From: Paramacrobiotus richtersi
Lineage: Eukaryota; Tardigrada; Eutardigrada; Parachela; Macrobiotidae
NCBI GenBank assembly: GCA_034698045.1
Contig: JAQGAU010000817.1
Location: 1-23,595, forward strand
Direction of reading: 5' to 3'
Length of the DNA stretch: 23,595 nt
Shown: piece by piece, positions 1 through 8,900 of the stretch
How positions within the stretch are numbered: position 1 is the first letter of the stretch
How the letters are laid out: each line of letters starts with the position of its first letter
Notes under the pieces: model-generated
What the model saw: only the letters and a program-made list of their open reading frames with translations
Told to the model about the DNA's origin: nothing
Databases searched by the model: none
Program-made: the position numbers and the translations under genes

Positions 1-180
1 ACTGCCGATCGGTTCGCGCGCTTTAACGGCCGCTGAGCAGTAGCATTTCCTAAGCAAACGGAGTTTGTCCATGCAGCTAAACTGCGTGCTTCGGGCGCTA
101 TATACTGCCGATCGGTTCGCGCGCTTTAACGGCCGCTGAGCAGTAGCATTTCCTAAGCAAACGGAGTTTGTCCATGCAGC
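1..180. repeat. Tandem duplication, 103-bp period
   Basis: A block starting ACTGCCGATCGGTTCGCGCG at base 1 recurs at base 104 and stays essentially identical for about 77 bases, ending at CCATGCAGC near 180. The first copy is followed by 26 bases leading into the second. After the second copy the sequence diverges. The array may continue upstream of the window. The near-identity suggests a recent duplication. Confidence 0.9.
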
Positions 181-288
181 ATCCAGTCGTGCATCCGTTT
201 CCACCTTTTGAATTGACCTCAGTTTTCAAAAGAGCGAAATACTACTGATCATGGATCAGTATACCAAAAGCAATTTCCCCGCGCTGAT

Positions 289-498
289 TTAGGTGGATCT
301 GGCAAATCTGTTCTTTTGAGCTATGTAACGAAAGCGATCTTTCAGCTGGTAATCTTCACATAAGAGCCATTCTTCATCGCACACGTTCTGTAGTGGATAA
401 GCCATAATTAGACAAGGCTCAGAGCAGTAAGAAACTGCTGCTTTCACTACAACAAAATCGCTCATACATGGCTTTTCGATCATGAATACATTCGTCAA
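289..498 (-). CDS. Candidate coding exon, product unknown
   Basis: The - strand is open for 69 codons from 498 to a stop at 289. An AG that could be a splice acceptor lies at about 507-508, just upstream on that strand (after CCGGAAAC). The composition is protein-like, with a charged C-terminal part (EEWLLCEDYQLKDRF) and four cysteines. I recognise no domain. A second coding-like stretch (588-739) lies upstream on the same strand, so the two may be exons or fragments of one gene, but the phases do not join cleanly. This could also be a chance open frame or transposon debris. Confidence 0.3.
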   Translation of the reverse strand: MTNVFMIEKPCMSDFVVVKAAVSYCSEPCLIMAYPLQNVCDEEWLLCEDYQLKDRFRYIAQKNRFARST

Positions 499-587
499 CT
501 CTGTTTCCGGTCATATTTTCTCAACCCTTCCGATTGCAAAGAACACTGAACATATTACTTTGCAGTGTACGAGATTATAATGTTGTA

Positions 588-739
588 TTAGGACTGGTAC
601 AAGCTGCTGTCGTAGTCGCTACTGTGTTTCGTAATAAGCTGACCGTCAGGTTTTCTGTTTTGGGCGGTATTGACAGTATTCACAAGAATGCTGTAATGTT
701 CCGCTTGAATCAGAAAATGAAATGTACATGTCACGGCAT
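588..739 (-). CDS. Candidate terminal exon, product unknown
   Basis: On the - strand a possible acceptor (CCGGCTCTTGAG, its AG at 740-741) opens a frame of 49 residues ending in TAA at 588-590. The composition is polar and protein-like, with segments such as NTAQNRKPDGQLITKHSSDY. No ATG begins the frame, so it would have to be spliced on. No family is recognised. The evidence is only open length, amino-acid composition and one acceptor-like site. Confidence 0.25.
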
Positions 740-967
740 CTCAAGAGCCGGATAGCAACATTTTACGATACACCGTAACCAACAAAAGAGCGAAAGCGCT
801 TACAGCATAGAGTCCGCGGTTGACTGATTCAGCAGTAATGCGAAACAAGTGGTTGCAGACACATTGGCGCTGCAATCACCAACTCTCCTGACTGACCTGG
901 TTACATTTATGTACGTAATACTACTACGTATGTAGGCTGCCAATTCCTAGTTTAAGCAGATCGTTTA

Positions 968-1190
968 TGAGTTTGTTTGTCACAGTATTAAAAGACTCAA
1001 CACTGTTACCAAGAACAGAGCGCTAAACCGCTTTGCACCACATGCATCCGCTAGCTGGTAGACACGAAACTGATGGAACTGCTCCTGGTGGACGAGCTGG
1101 TTGATTTTCGCACTGACCTTTACGAGCAAAATATTACCTGCATTATGCGACCCCGTTAATCTAGCAACTTGTTTTGTCAAAAGAGTGTAG
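968..1190. repeat. Dispersed direct repeat, copy 1
   Basis: This segment matches 2316-2540 in the same orientation. The best blocks are CTTTGCACCACATGCAT, ACTGCTCCTGGTGGACGAGCT, ATTTTCGCAC, CCTGCATTATG and GTTAATCTAGCA. Identity by eye is about 75-80 percent, with a 3-base indel near 1119. Read on the - strand both copies show the same frame (RLTGSHNAG, then VH.EQFHQFRV, then ACGAK), but copy 2 has a stop, so any coding origin is decayed. Confidence 0.8.
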
Positions 1191-1727
1191 GACATTTTCT
1201 GTTTGGTGGATACAGTGCGCTTAATCTGATGTAGCGTAATCAACGGGATATTCCAGTGAAATCCATGGCTTTACCAGAACGGTTGCCATTACACCAATGT
1301 AAACACTAAGTAGCACAGTGCTTGTTAAAGTGACAAGATGAACACGCATTGTCCCCCTGTACGCGCAGGGACCCATTGTTCCACACAATGGTTCCACACA
1401 ATCAGACAAAAATGCTGCTTTAATTATTTGCGCGTCAATCCAGTTTGTGCTGAAGATAAACCAATAAGTCTGCAAAAATATTCTGCCGATTACGAACCAG
1501 TTTCAGCTGAGCTTTATAGCTGTAAAACTGTGAATGAAGTTCGTTAAATGCAATCTTTGTAAACGCATCCTTACCTTTATGGATGTTAGGATTATCTTGC
1601 TGCCTACTTGTATTTGTTGATGTACAGTATCATCTATACCATCTGGTTAGAAGCGCCACAAACTAGCCGGTCTGCAGCGTAAAGCCTTGCGTGCTGCCAC
1701 TGATTACAAAGAGCCGGTACGACGGAA

Positions 1728-2099
1728 TTGTATCAGAAGTTAGGCATTATGCCTATTTTCGACCGATGGCGACAATGCGATGCGGTGTGGCTGTTCAAAA
1801 TCTGGAACAGAAATATCGTTCCCCTTCCGTCATACCTTTACGACACGATCCAGTTCAAAGATAACACCACGCGCTACAATCTACGCCGACCAGCAAAAAT
1901 CGAGGCGAAAGCGAAACGGGAGTCCACTATGGGAATGCGGCTCAAAGATCTGCTGGATAACATTTTGAAGTTTAACGAGAAATTACTTGTGCGCATTCAC
2001 CCATTTGGCAACAATAGGCGTGCAGATACTGCAGACAGAAGAAATCAACCTACTTTCGGTTTTAAATTTGGCTTTTTCTACAGCGCAGCTGACACGTGA
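1728..2099 (+). mobile_element. Possible LINE reverse-transcriptase C-terminal remnant
   Basis: The frame 1728-2099 (123 codons) contains LFKIWNRNIVPLPSYLYD, then about ten residues later TTRYNLRRP. This resembles the pattern seen after the polymerase domain of many animal non-LTR retrotransposons: a D..LFKI.N stretch, a short 'P.YL' linker, then a RYNLR motif. No catalytic core is present, so at most this is a 5'-truncated tail. The downstream half (from about 1910) does not match the expected ending. It lies between the two copies of the 968/2316 direct repeat. The match is from memory of the family. Confidence 0.42.
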
Positions 2100-2225
2100 A
2101 TGAAACACTAAGCTTTACACTGAACACTTTTCTTTATTTAATATTTAATGAAATCATTCACCCATTTGGCGAACGTGTTTATTTCTGTACCATAGCGTAA
2201 TCTGTACACACAATTTGGCGAACAT
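1995..2225. repeat. Short degenerate repeats with CCATTTGGC core
   Basis: ATTCACCCATTTGGC occurs near 1996 and again near 2156, and a partial CACAATTTGGCGAACATATTCG near 2210 matches the second copy's GGCGAACGTGTTTATT. The units are short and diverged, and no other feature explains the stretch. Confidence 0.5.
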
Positions 2226-2315
2226 ATTCGTTTAATTTTAGCGCGATGCATTTACACTGCCCTGGATCCGGAGCGCAATAGGGGATTGTCCAGTGCTTCG
2301 TCAAACACAAAACGT

Positions 2316-2540
2316 ATGCCTGTGTATACCACATCACCGCCAGTATTCAGAGCGCTACCCAGAAGAGAGCGCTGTGTTGCTTTGCACCGCATGCATTCGC
2401 TAACCGGTGGACACGGAACTGGTGGAACTGCTCCCGGTGGACGAGCTGCAGGATTTTCGCACGGACCACCTATACGAGAAACATGTCACCTGCATTATGT
2501 GATCCTGTTAATCTAGCAGCGTGTCTTGTTAACACGGCGA
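2316..2540. repeat. Dispersed direct repeat, copy 2
   Basis: Second copy of the repeat at 968-1190, same orientation, starting about 1,350 bp downstream. It carries an extra 3 bases near 2470 relative to copy 1. No TG...CA termini or target duplication is visible, so I do not call the pair LTRs. Confidence 0.8.
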
Positions 2541-2545
2541 CGAAT

Positions 2546-3080
2546 GTCTGGATTCAAAAACTAGGCTCATTGACATGGCTAGGAATGCAAAGTATTCTAA
2601 ACAAGAAACGCCATACCAGAACATAGTTACTCACAAGCATCGAAGAGGTACACCGGGATCACAACTCACCACATGAAGCGATGAGGGCCTGGCACGCTGG
2701 GTCCACAAGGACGGCTGACGGTGGGATGTTTGGTGGTGGTGCTGTGACGACTGTCAAGCAAGTCGCAGCGCCGAGAACTAACTGGATGAGGGTCGTCATA
2801 CTTCCGTTACAAGTTGTATGTGGCGTTTTTAGTGGCAGGAAAGCTTCGCTCGAGCGACAATAAAATGAACTGACAAGAGTCACATGAAAAACAACTAAAA
2901 AGCTAGTACAACAACAACACGTCACTGACTAACAGACGTTACTATGGTACGTTATATTTATCACATCAGTGTTGGTGCACAAAATGAATGTTTTATACGA
3001 TAGTGATATCGGTTATATACTGAGCTGACACAATGAGAACCCAGTTTGGAAGCTCCCCAATCATCACCCTGGCCCCGACT
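2546..3080. other. No supportable gene
   Basis: Open frames exist on both strands around 2660-2925, one of them glycine- and alanine-rich on the + strand (2681-2863). None has splice sites, a recognisable motif or a convincing start. I see no repeat structure here. Confidence 0.5.
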
Positions 3081-3232
3081 TTCTTCTCAAAATCGTAAAT
3101 AAATTGGTCGTTATAACGGTTGAACAGAACTCGCCGCTTTTCTGGAACCAGGCACTAGTCCCCAACGGCCAAATCTCTTCTCGGAAACGTAAATATTTTG
3201 ACCATTATAACGGTGGAACGGAACTCGCCGTC
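3081..3232. repeat. Two-unit tandem repeat, 94-bp period
   Basis: 3081-3137 and 3175-3232 share CTTCTC, CGTAAATA, TTATAACGGT and GAACTCGCCG. The spacer includes GGCACTAGTCCCCAACGGCC. Units differ at about one base in five. Confidence 0.75.
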
Positions 3233-3239
3233 TTCTGTG

Positions 3240-3828
3240 TCTGACAGCGCGTAACATTTTGCCCCTAGCTATTTGTTTCTGCCAGACAAACATCGTTCGC
3301 TTAATTATGTAGATAATATTATACATTTCCATCTCTGTATGAGTGAAAAAAATTCCAGCAACCAGAGCACATTACGGCTTAAGGCGATATGTTTTCTTGT
3401 TTTATTGGAGATTATGCGTTGGTGCAGAGCAGAACTGGCAAACCGTGATACCATGTTGATTTTGAAGCTAAATCGTCGGTTTACATGAATGTGAGAACGG
3501 TTGCGCGCACAACACCCGGCTGCCGTGCAAACCCTTGGAAGTATAAACACAAACGCTTGCGCCGAAATTTTCCTTATGAAATGATTATTTCCACGCTTGC
3601 ATGGAAAATGTAGCAACGAGCAGAACAATATTTCTGAATTTTAGATGAAATTTTAAAACTTGCTAGGATTACAAACATATGGCTTATTGCATTAGCGGTG
3701 CGTAAATAACGCAGTTTACTCCAAATAACTTTGTCATTTCTGACCAAGTCTGGTACCAAAGTAAAACTGTTCTAGAACGCGTAAGGAAGAACACGCTGGC
3801 CAAATTTCACGCAAATTGGGCTATTTAG
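3240..3828. other. No supportable gene
   Basis: Short frames on both strands lack splice context or a recognisable motif. Nothing ties this stretch to the LINE fragment that starts at 3829, so it is probably flanking or unrelated sequence. Confidence 0.5.
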
Positions 3829-4378
3829 AACAGAGGTAGGTTGCCCCGCACAATCCGCGCGGCAAGTTGCAACGTACAGTTAGACCGACAAAAGAAGGCA
3901 CACGCTACACTGAACGCCGTGGTCAAGCGGGCGTTTTCGTCAGCGGGATACGAAACAGAACTTGAGCCACCGGGAATTTCCCGTAACGACGGCAAACGAC
4001 CAGATGGAGTCACGCTGGCTCCTTGGGATCGGGGCAAAAATGCTGACCTGGGATGCAACGCGCAGATGCACAGTAGCCATCAGTTATTTCGCAGCGACTT
4101 CCAAGAAAGCGGGCGCAGCGGCGGTTTCGGCCGAACAGGCGAAGATGACGAATTATCAATGCATCATGGGGGATTACCTGTTCTGTCCACCGACTTTCGA
4201 AATCTTTGGACCGTGGGGACCGGAAGCCTACCGCCCGCTGTCCATTCTCATCAAGAAGATCCGCCAGGAAACTGGGAAGAAGCGACCGAAAGAATTTATT
4301 TACCAACCGATTAGCGTAGCATTGCAACGGGCCAATGCGATGGCCATAATGGGCACTGTACCGCCTGTGCTAATTTAG
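3829..4378 (+). pseudogene. 5'-truncated, frameshifted LINE ORF (reverse-transcriptase C-terminal region)
   Basis: This is the tail of the protein of an animal non-LTR retrotransposon. Frame 1 (from about 3829) carries GISRNDGKRPDGVTLAPWDR, which resembles the SR.DGKRPDG....PW.RG signature of this tail. Frame 2 carries LTWDAT, SKKAGAAA, FGPWGPEA, then ISVALQRANAMAIMGTVP, matching the usual WDAT, AG.AA, LG.WGPEA and IS.A.QRGNA..VLGT blocks in the right order. The switch between frames falls within about 4034-4045, at the run GGCAAAAATG, so one indel has broken the gene. Polymerase and endonuclease domains are missing: the copy starts inside the C-terminal region, as is typical of a truncated insertion. 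It stops with TAG at 4376-4378. It is not functional. Confidence 0.86.
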
Positions 4379-4390
4379 ATGACGTATTTT

Positions 4391-5519
4391 CAGGGGTGTA
4401 TCTAAAACGTGGCGACCACGGACGTGGTTGTGGTCGGCTGTGGTTGTGGTTTCCGGTTACCGTTGTGGTCGTCAGTGGTCGATGGTGGTTGTGAGTATCT
4501 GTGGCCGTCTGTGGTTATTCGTGGTCGGCAGTTGTTGTCGTTGAATGCGGTGAAGACCTTGCCGTTCGGGCCGGTTTGGCGGCCAGCATCATCAGCGGAT
4601 CAGTGAATTCTGCGGTAAATTCGGCGGCCCTTGAGCACGCTTAAGTTGAGCGTATTATCCGGTGCAGTTACAAACAATTTGGCATCCCTGAATTCACTGA
4701 CAATGTAGCAAAATTCAGCTGACTACCAAGAAGGGATGGGAATGATCGGCCTCATCCAGGCAGGATGATCCAGCAGTTGAATACATCTTATCCAGTTTTT
4801 CGGGAAGTGAACAATGAACAAAGGGATTTAAAATAGTGCGGATTATTTAAATGTAAAAACAGCGCTGCACGGGCTCTCACGACACTTCATAGCGCGGATT
4901 GTTTAGCATCGACATACGCCTGCACAGCATTCTCTGACGAATTGTTGTAAGTTTGCTGAGGCTTCGCTCGGATTTTGCCGTAGTGCTGCAAGCTGCGATT
5001 TCGTGTCATAATGCGCAGAGTTTCATGCACGTTATTTTCCTTGGGTTGACGCTCCTGCTTGCTTTTGTTTGCCGTTTCATTTATACTAGCCCCACGAATT
5101 AACGTCACTGCAGTTTCTATTAGGCCAACAATGATTGTTTCAGCGAATATTGTCCCTTTCCGGTATTTTCTGTATTACCTGATTTTTTGTTTCGCGGCCT
5201 GATGCAATACTAATTATTCGCAGTCACTCCAGGTCTGCGCACTTGGTGGTCACTTGTTTTATTTTATTCAATATGGGGTAGAATAGGCAATCTGAAAGGG
5301 TTTCGGTGTTGAACGCCAAAGCGCAAAAATCTCAGCGGCGAGGAAGCTGAACGGTAAGGTCTTGACCGCAGTCAACGACAACAACTGCCGACCACGAATA
5401 GCCACAGAAGGGCACAGAAACCCACAACCACCGTCGACCACTGACGACCACAAAGGTCACCCGAAACCACACCCGACCACAACCACGTCCGTGGTCGCCA
5501 CGTTTTAGATACACCCCAG
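4391..5519. mobile_element. Non-autonomous DNA transposon with ~180-bp inverted termini, possibly hAT-like
   Basis: 4391-4572 and the reverse complement of 5338-5519 align along their whole length, from GGGGTGTATCTAAAACGTGG through blocks such as ACGGACGTGGTTGTGGTCG, GTGGTCGTCAGTGGTCGA and ATTCGTGGTCGGCAGTTGTT to AAGACCTT.CCGTTC. The arms are G/T-rich with a recurring GTGGT motif. The left end reads CAGGGG, the classic start of hAT termini; the right end reads CCCCAG rather than CCCCTG. I find no 8-bp target duplication, so the superfamily is unsure. The ~770-bp centre encodes no transposase. The left end lies 12 bases after the stop codon of the LINE remnant. Confidence 0.82.
4573..5337. other. 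Interior of the inverted-terminus element, no clear gene
   Basis: The longest frame, on the - strand at 4887-5108 (73 codons), is polar (HETLRIMTRNRSLQHYGKIR) but matches nothing I know and has no transposase motif. The rest shows no repeat or gene structure. Confidence 0.4.
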
Positions 5520-5640
5520 AAAGTTGGCAGGATTTCCAGAAATCGTGAATACAAATGTTTTTTGGAAATGAGCACGCTGACAACAAACACTAAAAATTAG
5601 GCACAGTGCGATACTATTACTTCAGATCTTTTTTGTTTAG

Positions 5641-5921
5641 GATGAGATGTATGTCAAGGCTTGTTTTGATCCCGTTTAAGGATCAATATCAATCTGCGTC
5701 TGCAAAACAGCAAGTGAAAGAAAGAGCTGCAAAGCTGAACTACAAAAGACACGTGGAAGAGCTCCTGCTTTTGGACGAAGGAAACCTGTTGAACATAGCT
5801 GAAAATATTGACGAGTTACGCCCCTTTATTGAAGCAGAACTAGACCGATACGATGTGAAGGTGGCTGTCTCACGGATTGCAGCTAATTTGGCATGCGTGT
5901 ACGATTTGATTTGCCTTACGG
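5641..5921 (+). CDS. Probable first coding exon of the finger gene
   Basis: The acceptor CTTTTTTGTTTAG precedes the exon, and ATG follows one base later at 5642, giving 93 codons and a phase-1 donor ACGG|GTAAGC at 5921/5922. The sequence is helical and charged, with KQQVKERAAKLNYKRHVEEL near residues 20-40 and a leucine- and acid-rich stretch after it. The preceding acceptor implies an upstream non-coding or coding exon that I cannot locate. The exon is well formed; assigning it to the same gene as 7384-10028 is inference from strand and proximity, and a phase gap remains. Confidence 0.6.
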
Positions 5922-8900
5922 GTAAGCATCGAATGATATCTTCTGTGATTATACCTTTGGGAATGAAAGCGTTTATAAACTGCCCATTAATCACAACTGA
6001 GTGTCCTTTATGAGCTTACTAACCGCGGCTTATTAGTGACACGTATAATAACTCATGTGCCGACACTGCTAACAAGTGCATTGACACTTTTACGATACAC
6101 TAACGAGCTTATAAGCTTTATCCTTGTGTAAACAAACGATCATGAGTCAGAGTTATCCTTTCTGACTTATGAAGAGCATAAAGTCTAGTGCCGTTACCGC
6201 TCTCACAGGGGATCAGACTCGTTCCGTGCCATCGAACCGTTTGAGAGATCTGACCACTCAACTGGCCTAATCAGTCTCTCGGCGTGCCATGTTCAGTCGG
6301 CCTGATTTCCCGGCCGCTTCTTATCGCTTTTGAGGTATTATTATGATAATGTAGATCACTAAACTGATGTAGCGTTGAAAATGTTGATAACGGCGATTCT
6401 TTCAGTTCCTTGACTTTAGCGATGAATTTTGCCGAATCGTTTCTAAATTTCTATACAGCTTTAACCCAGTTTAGCATTAATCGTCTGGTGACGTGGTACA
6501 AATCACAAGGAAAATTTAATCGCTTACAGTACAAACGGAAATGGGCTCGGAGAGGCTCGTCTGTTTCAGTTTTAATGTGTGTAACTTGCTATTGGAGTAG
6601 CAAGCCGTACAATCTAAATCGCCCGGATCTTCCTTTTGACCATACTAGTCGTTCCTGTTACAAGTTAAGTTTCGTGAAGAAGAATTAGCGCACCGTACGT
6701 ATCGTGCCGCAGTAAGCAATTCCAACAGAGCGACGCCGTTCTAATGGCTTACTTTTCCCGCAAATCGTTTCCGCCTGCTGACAGGGCGCAGGGATTCAGG
6801 GAGAGACTGTCCTCACTCACTCATTCAAGTTTCTGGTTCATGAGCTATAGACTACAGCTCAAGCTATGGTTGCGCTTGGCGAAAGGGGCAGGGACAGGCT
6901 GTCCTCATCGTTACTACACCCTGCCGATACTCATACAACTGAACGTTGCACACCCATCTGTTAGAATGCAGAATATTTTAGTACCAGATAATTTTAAGAC
7001 TGTGGTAATAATTGTTTAGCTTAGTGTTTCATATTATTACTAATACGTCCGTCATACTGATAAATATTTCACACTAAATAGTTCATGTAATTTTAAGCTA
7101 ATGAGCAATGAAGCAAAAATGCGCATTCAGCGAAAAAAATAACATGGAAATTTGGAGATGTTGTAAACATGTTTCGCAGCGCTAGATAGTCACCACCAAA
7201 TGTGTGTTTGAATGCAGTGTTAAAGCGCAAATTTCCAAAGGCCTTTTTTCTGAATTTATTGTTAAGTGTAAGTACTCATTAAGAGTAAGTTCATTAAGTG
7301 TAGCCGTACTATATCGTAGCTCGCAGTTTGGGGGAAGCAAATATCACGTGATGTAGCAGTAATAAGGGTTGACCTGCTTGCAGTTTCTGGAAGTTGCTGA
7401 CGGCGAAAGCAAACTTGATCGATCCAGTTTACGGGAGTCTGTCATAAAAGACATGGTACGCTGTGCAGCTCAGTGGCAAGTTCCAGTTAACCAACCGAAA
7501 AAGAACACAGTTCCTGTTGCACCACCTTCTCCATCGAAACGCAAACCAGTAATAAAGCTCAAGCCGCCGGGCACTTTGGACGAGTATTTTGAGAAAGTAG
7601 CTGCCAGTATCGATCGTTCAAATGGACGTATATTTTATAGTAGATATGGGCACGCGCCCATCAAGTTTGCAGTAGGTTTGATCTAAGCGGATTCAATGAA
7701 CCCTCACCAATTGAGAATGCACTCGCACGCTTGCGCACCCTATTGTTCCAAACTGGATGCAGTGCACTGTTTCTCTCGTAGACTTCTATGTTGTGGGCCA
7801 TTTCTGTAACTTAGCTTCAGTGCTCTCAAAATGGACGCACTATAGCTCAAAAGATAGAGAAAAAAATTTGGTTGGTAGTCTGTGCAACTATTTTGAGCTA
7901 TTGGTACGAAAGGAAGAAGTTATGGCCGTCTTTGGTTAACATAGAAGTCTACGAGGCCGTTGCAGAGACCTCTCGTAGACTTCTGTGCTAACTGGAAACG
8001 TTCACAGCTCTTCTTTTTCGAACCAACAGGTCAAATTAGTAGTTATGACTACTAACCAAATTTTTTTATCTATCTTTTGAGCTAAAGTGGGCCAGTAACA
8101 ACGGCAATGTGACCAGGTTACAGAAATTCCCAATAGCATAGAAGTCTACGAGAGAAACAATCGATTGCATCCACTTTGCAAATCAGTTCCCTGTAGTCAG
8201 GGCATTACAGCGCCCTACTGCTCAGTTGGTGAAGGCTCATTATGCTTATTATAACCGTTTTACAGATGCAAGAATATGTGCGAATCAAGGATGGGAAAAT
8301 ATCGATTCTCCTCGGAGAATTCACAGATAAAATGAGAGCAAAAGCCGTGAATGTGGAGTGGGTGGATCTTTTCGAAGGGTTAGCCCAATCTGCTTGCACC
8401 GCTAAAGAAATCGATCCTGATGTGGTTGAGAAGTCCAAACAAACACGGTTTGGCCACATGAACGTTCGGTGTGCAGTTGTGCCCATAAGCATCCTGGAGT
8501 CGGGAGCCGTTGCATCGCTGCAACCCTCCATTGCCACACATGAAGGTATGACTGAAAAGCCTTGCTCGAATGGCTTGTTCACTTAATCGGGCGTTTGCTG
8601 GGGCGCAGATAACAAAGAACGGACTACGGAAACTGTTAACCAACTTACTGCAGAAGCATTTGCAGTGCCGCATCGAACCAACGTAGCCCCTGCAGTTTCT
8701 GTCCCAGCCAACGGAGACAATGCGCCAAAAGGTACTTCTTACGTTTAATTGTTTTAATAAATGGTATTGTAACAGCCAGAAATGTTCCCACTGTCTGCGA
8801 ATGTATCAGTACATGTACATATGCCTTTTCTTTGATTAGAGAGCATGTTGTCTGATACATGATCAGAATGTGTACTGCCTCAAACATGTGTGTGCATACA

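Noticed and set aside
1221-1349. Small hydrophobic frame on the - strand starting MRVHLVTLTSTVLLSVYIGV
   Set aside because: It could be read as a signal peptide, but it is only about 42 codons with no splice donor of quality and no continuation.
968-2540. LTR retrotransposon with 968-1190 and 2316-2540 as LTRs
   Set aside because: No TG...CA ends, primer-binding site, polypurine tract or gag/pol frame is visible.
4391-4610. GTGGT-rich frame on the + strand (4409-4606)
   Set aside because: It is a translation of the G/T-rich inverted arm of the transposon, and the mirror arm gives similar frames on the other strand.
7128-7170. 32-nt micro-exon that would bridge phase 1 to phase 0 (CATTCAG| ... 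GATGTT|GTAAAC)
   Set aside because: The acceptor lacks a pyrimidine tract and the exon is tiny. It solves the phase gap, but I cannot support it from sequence alone.
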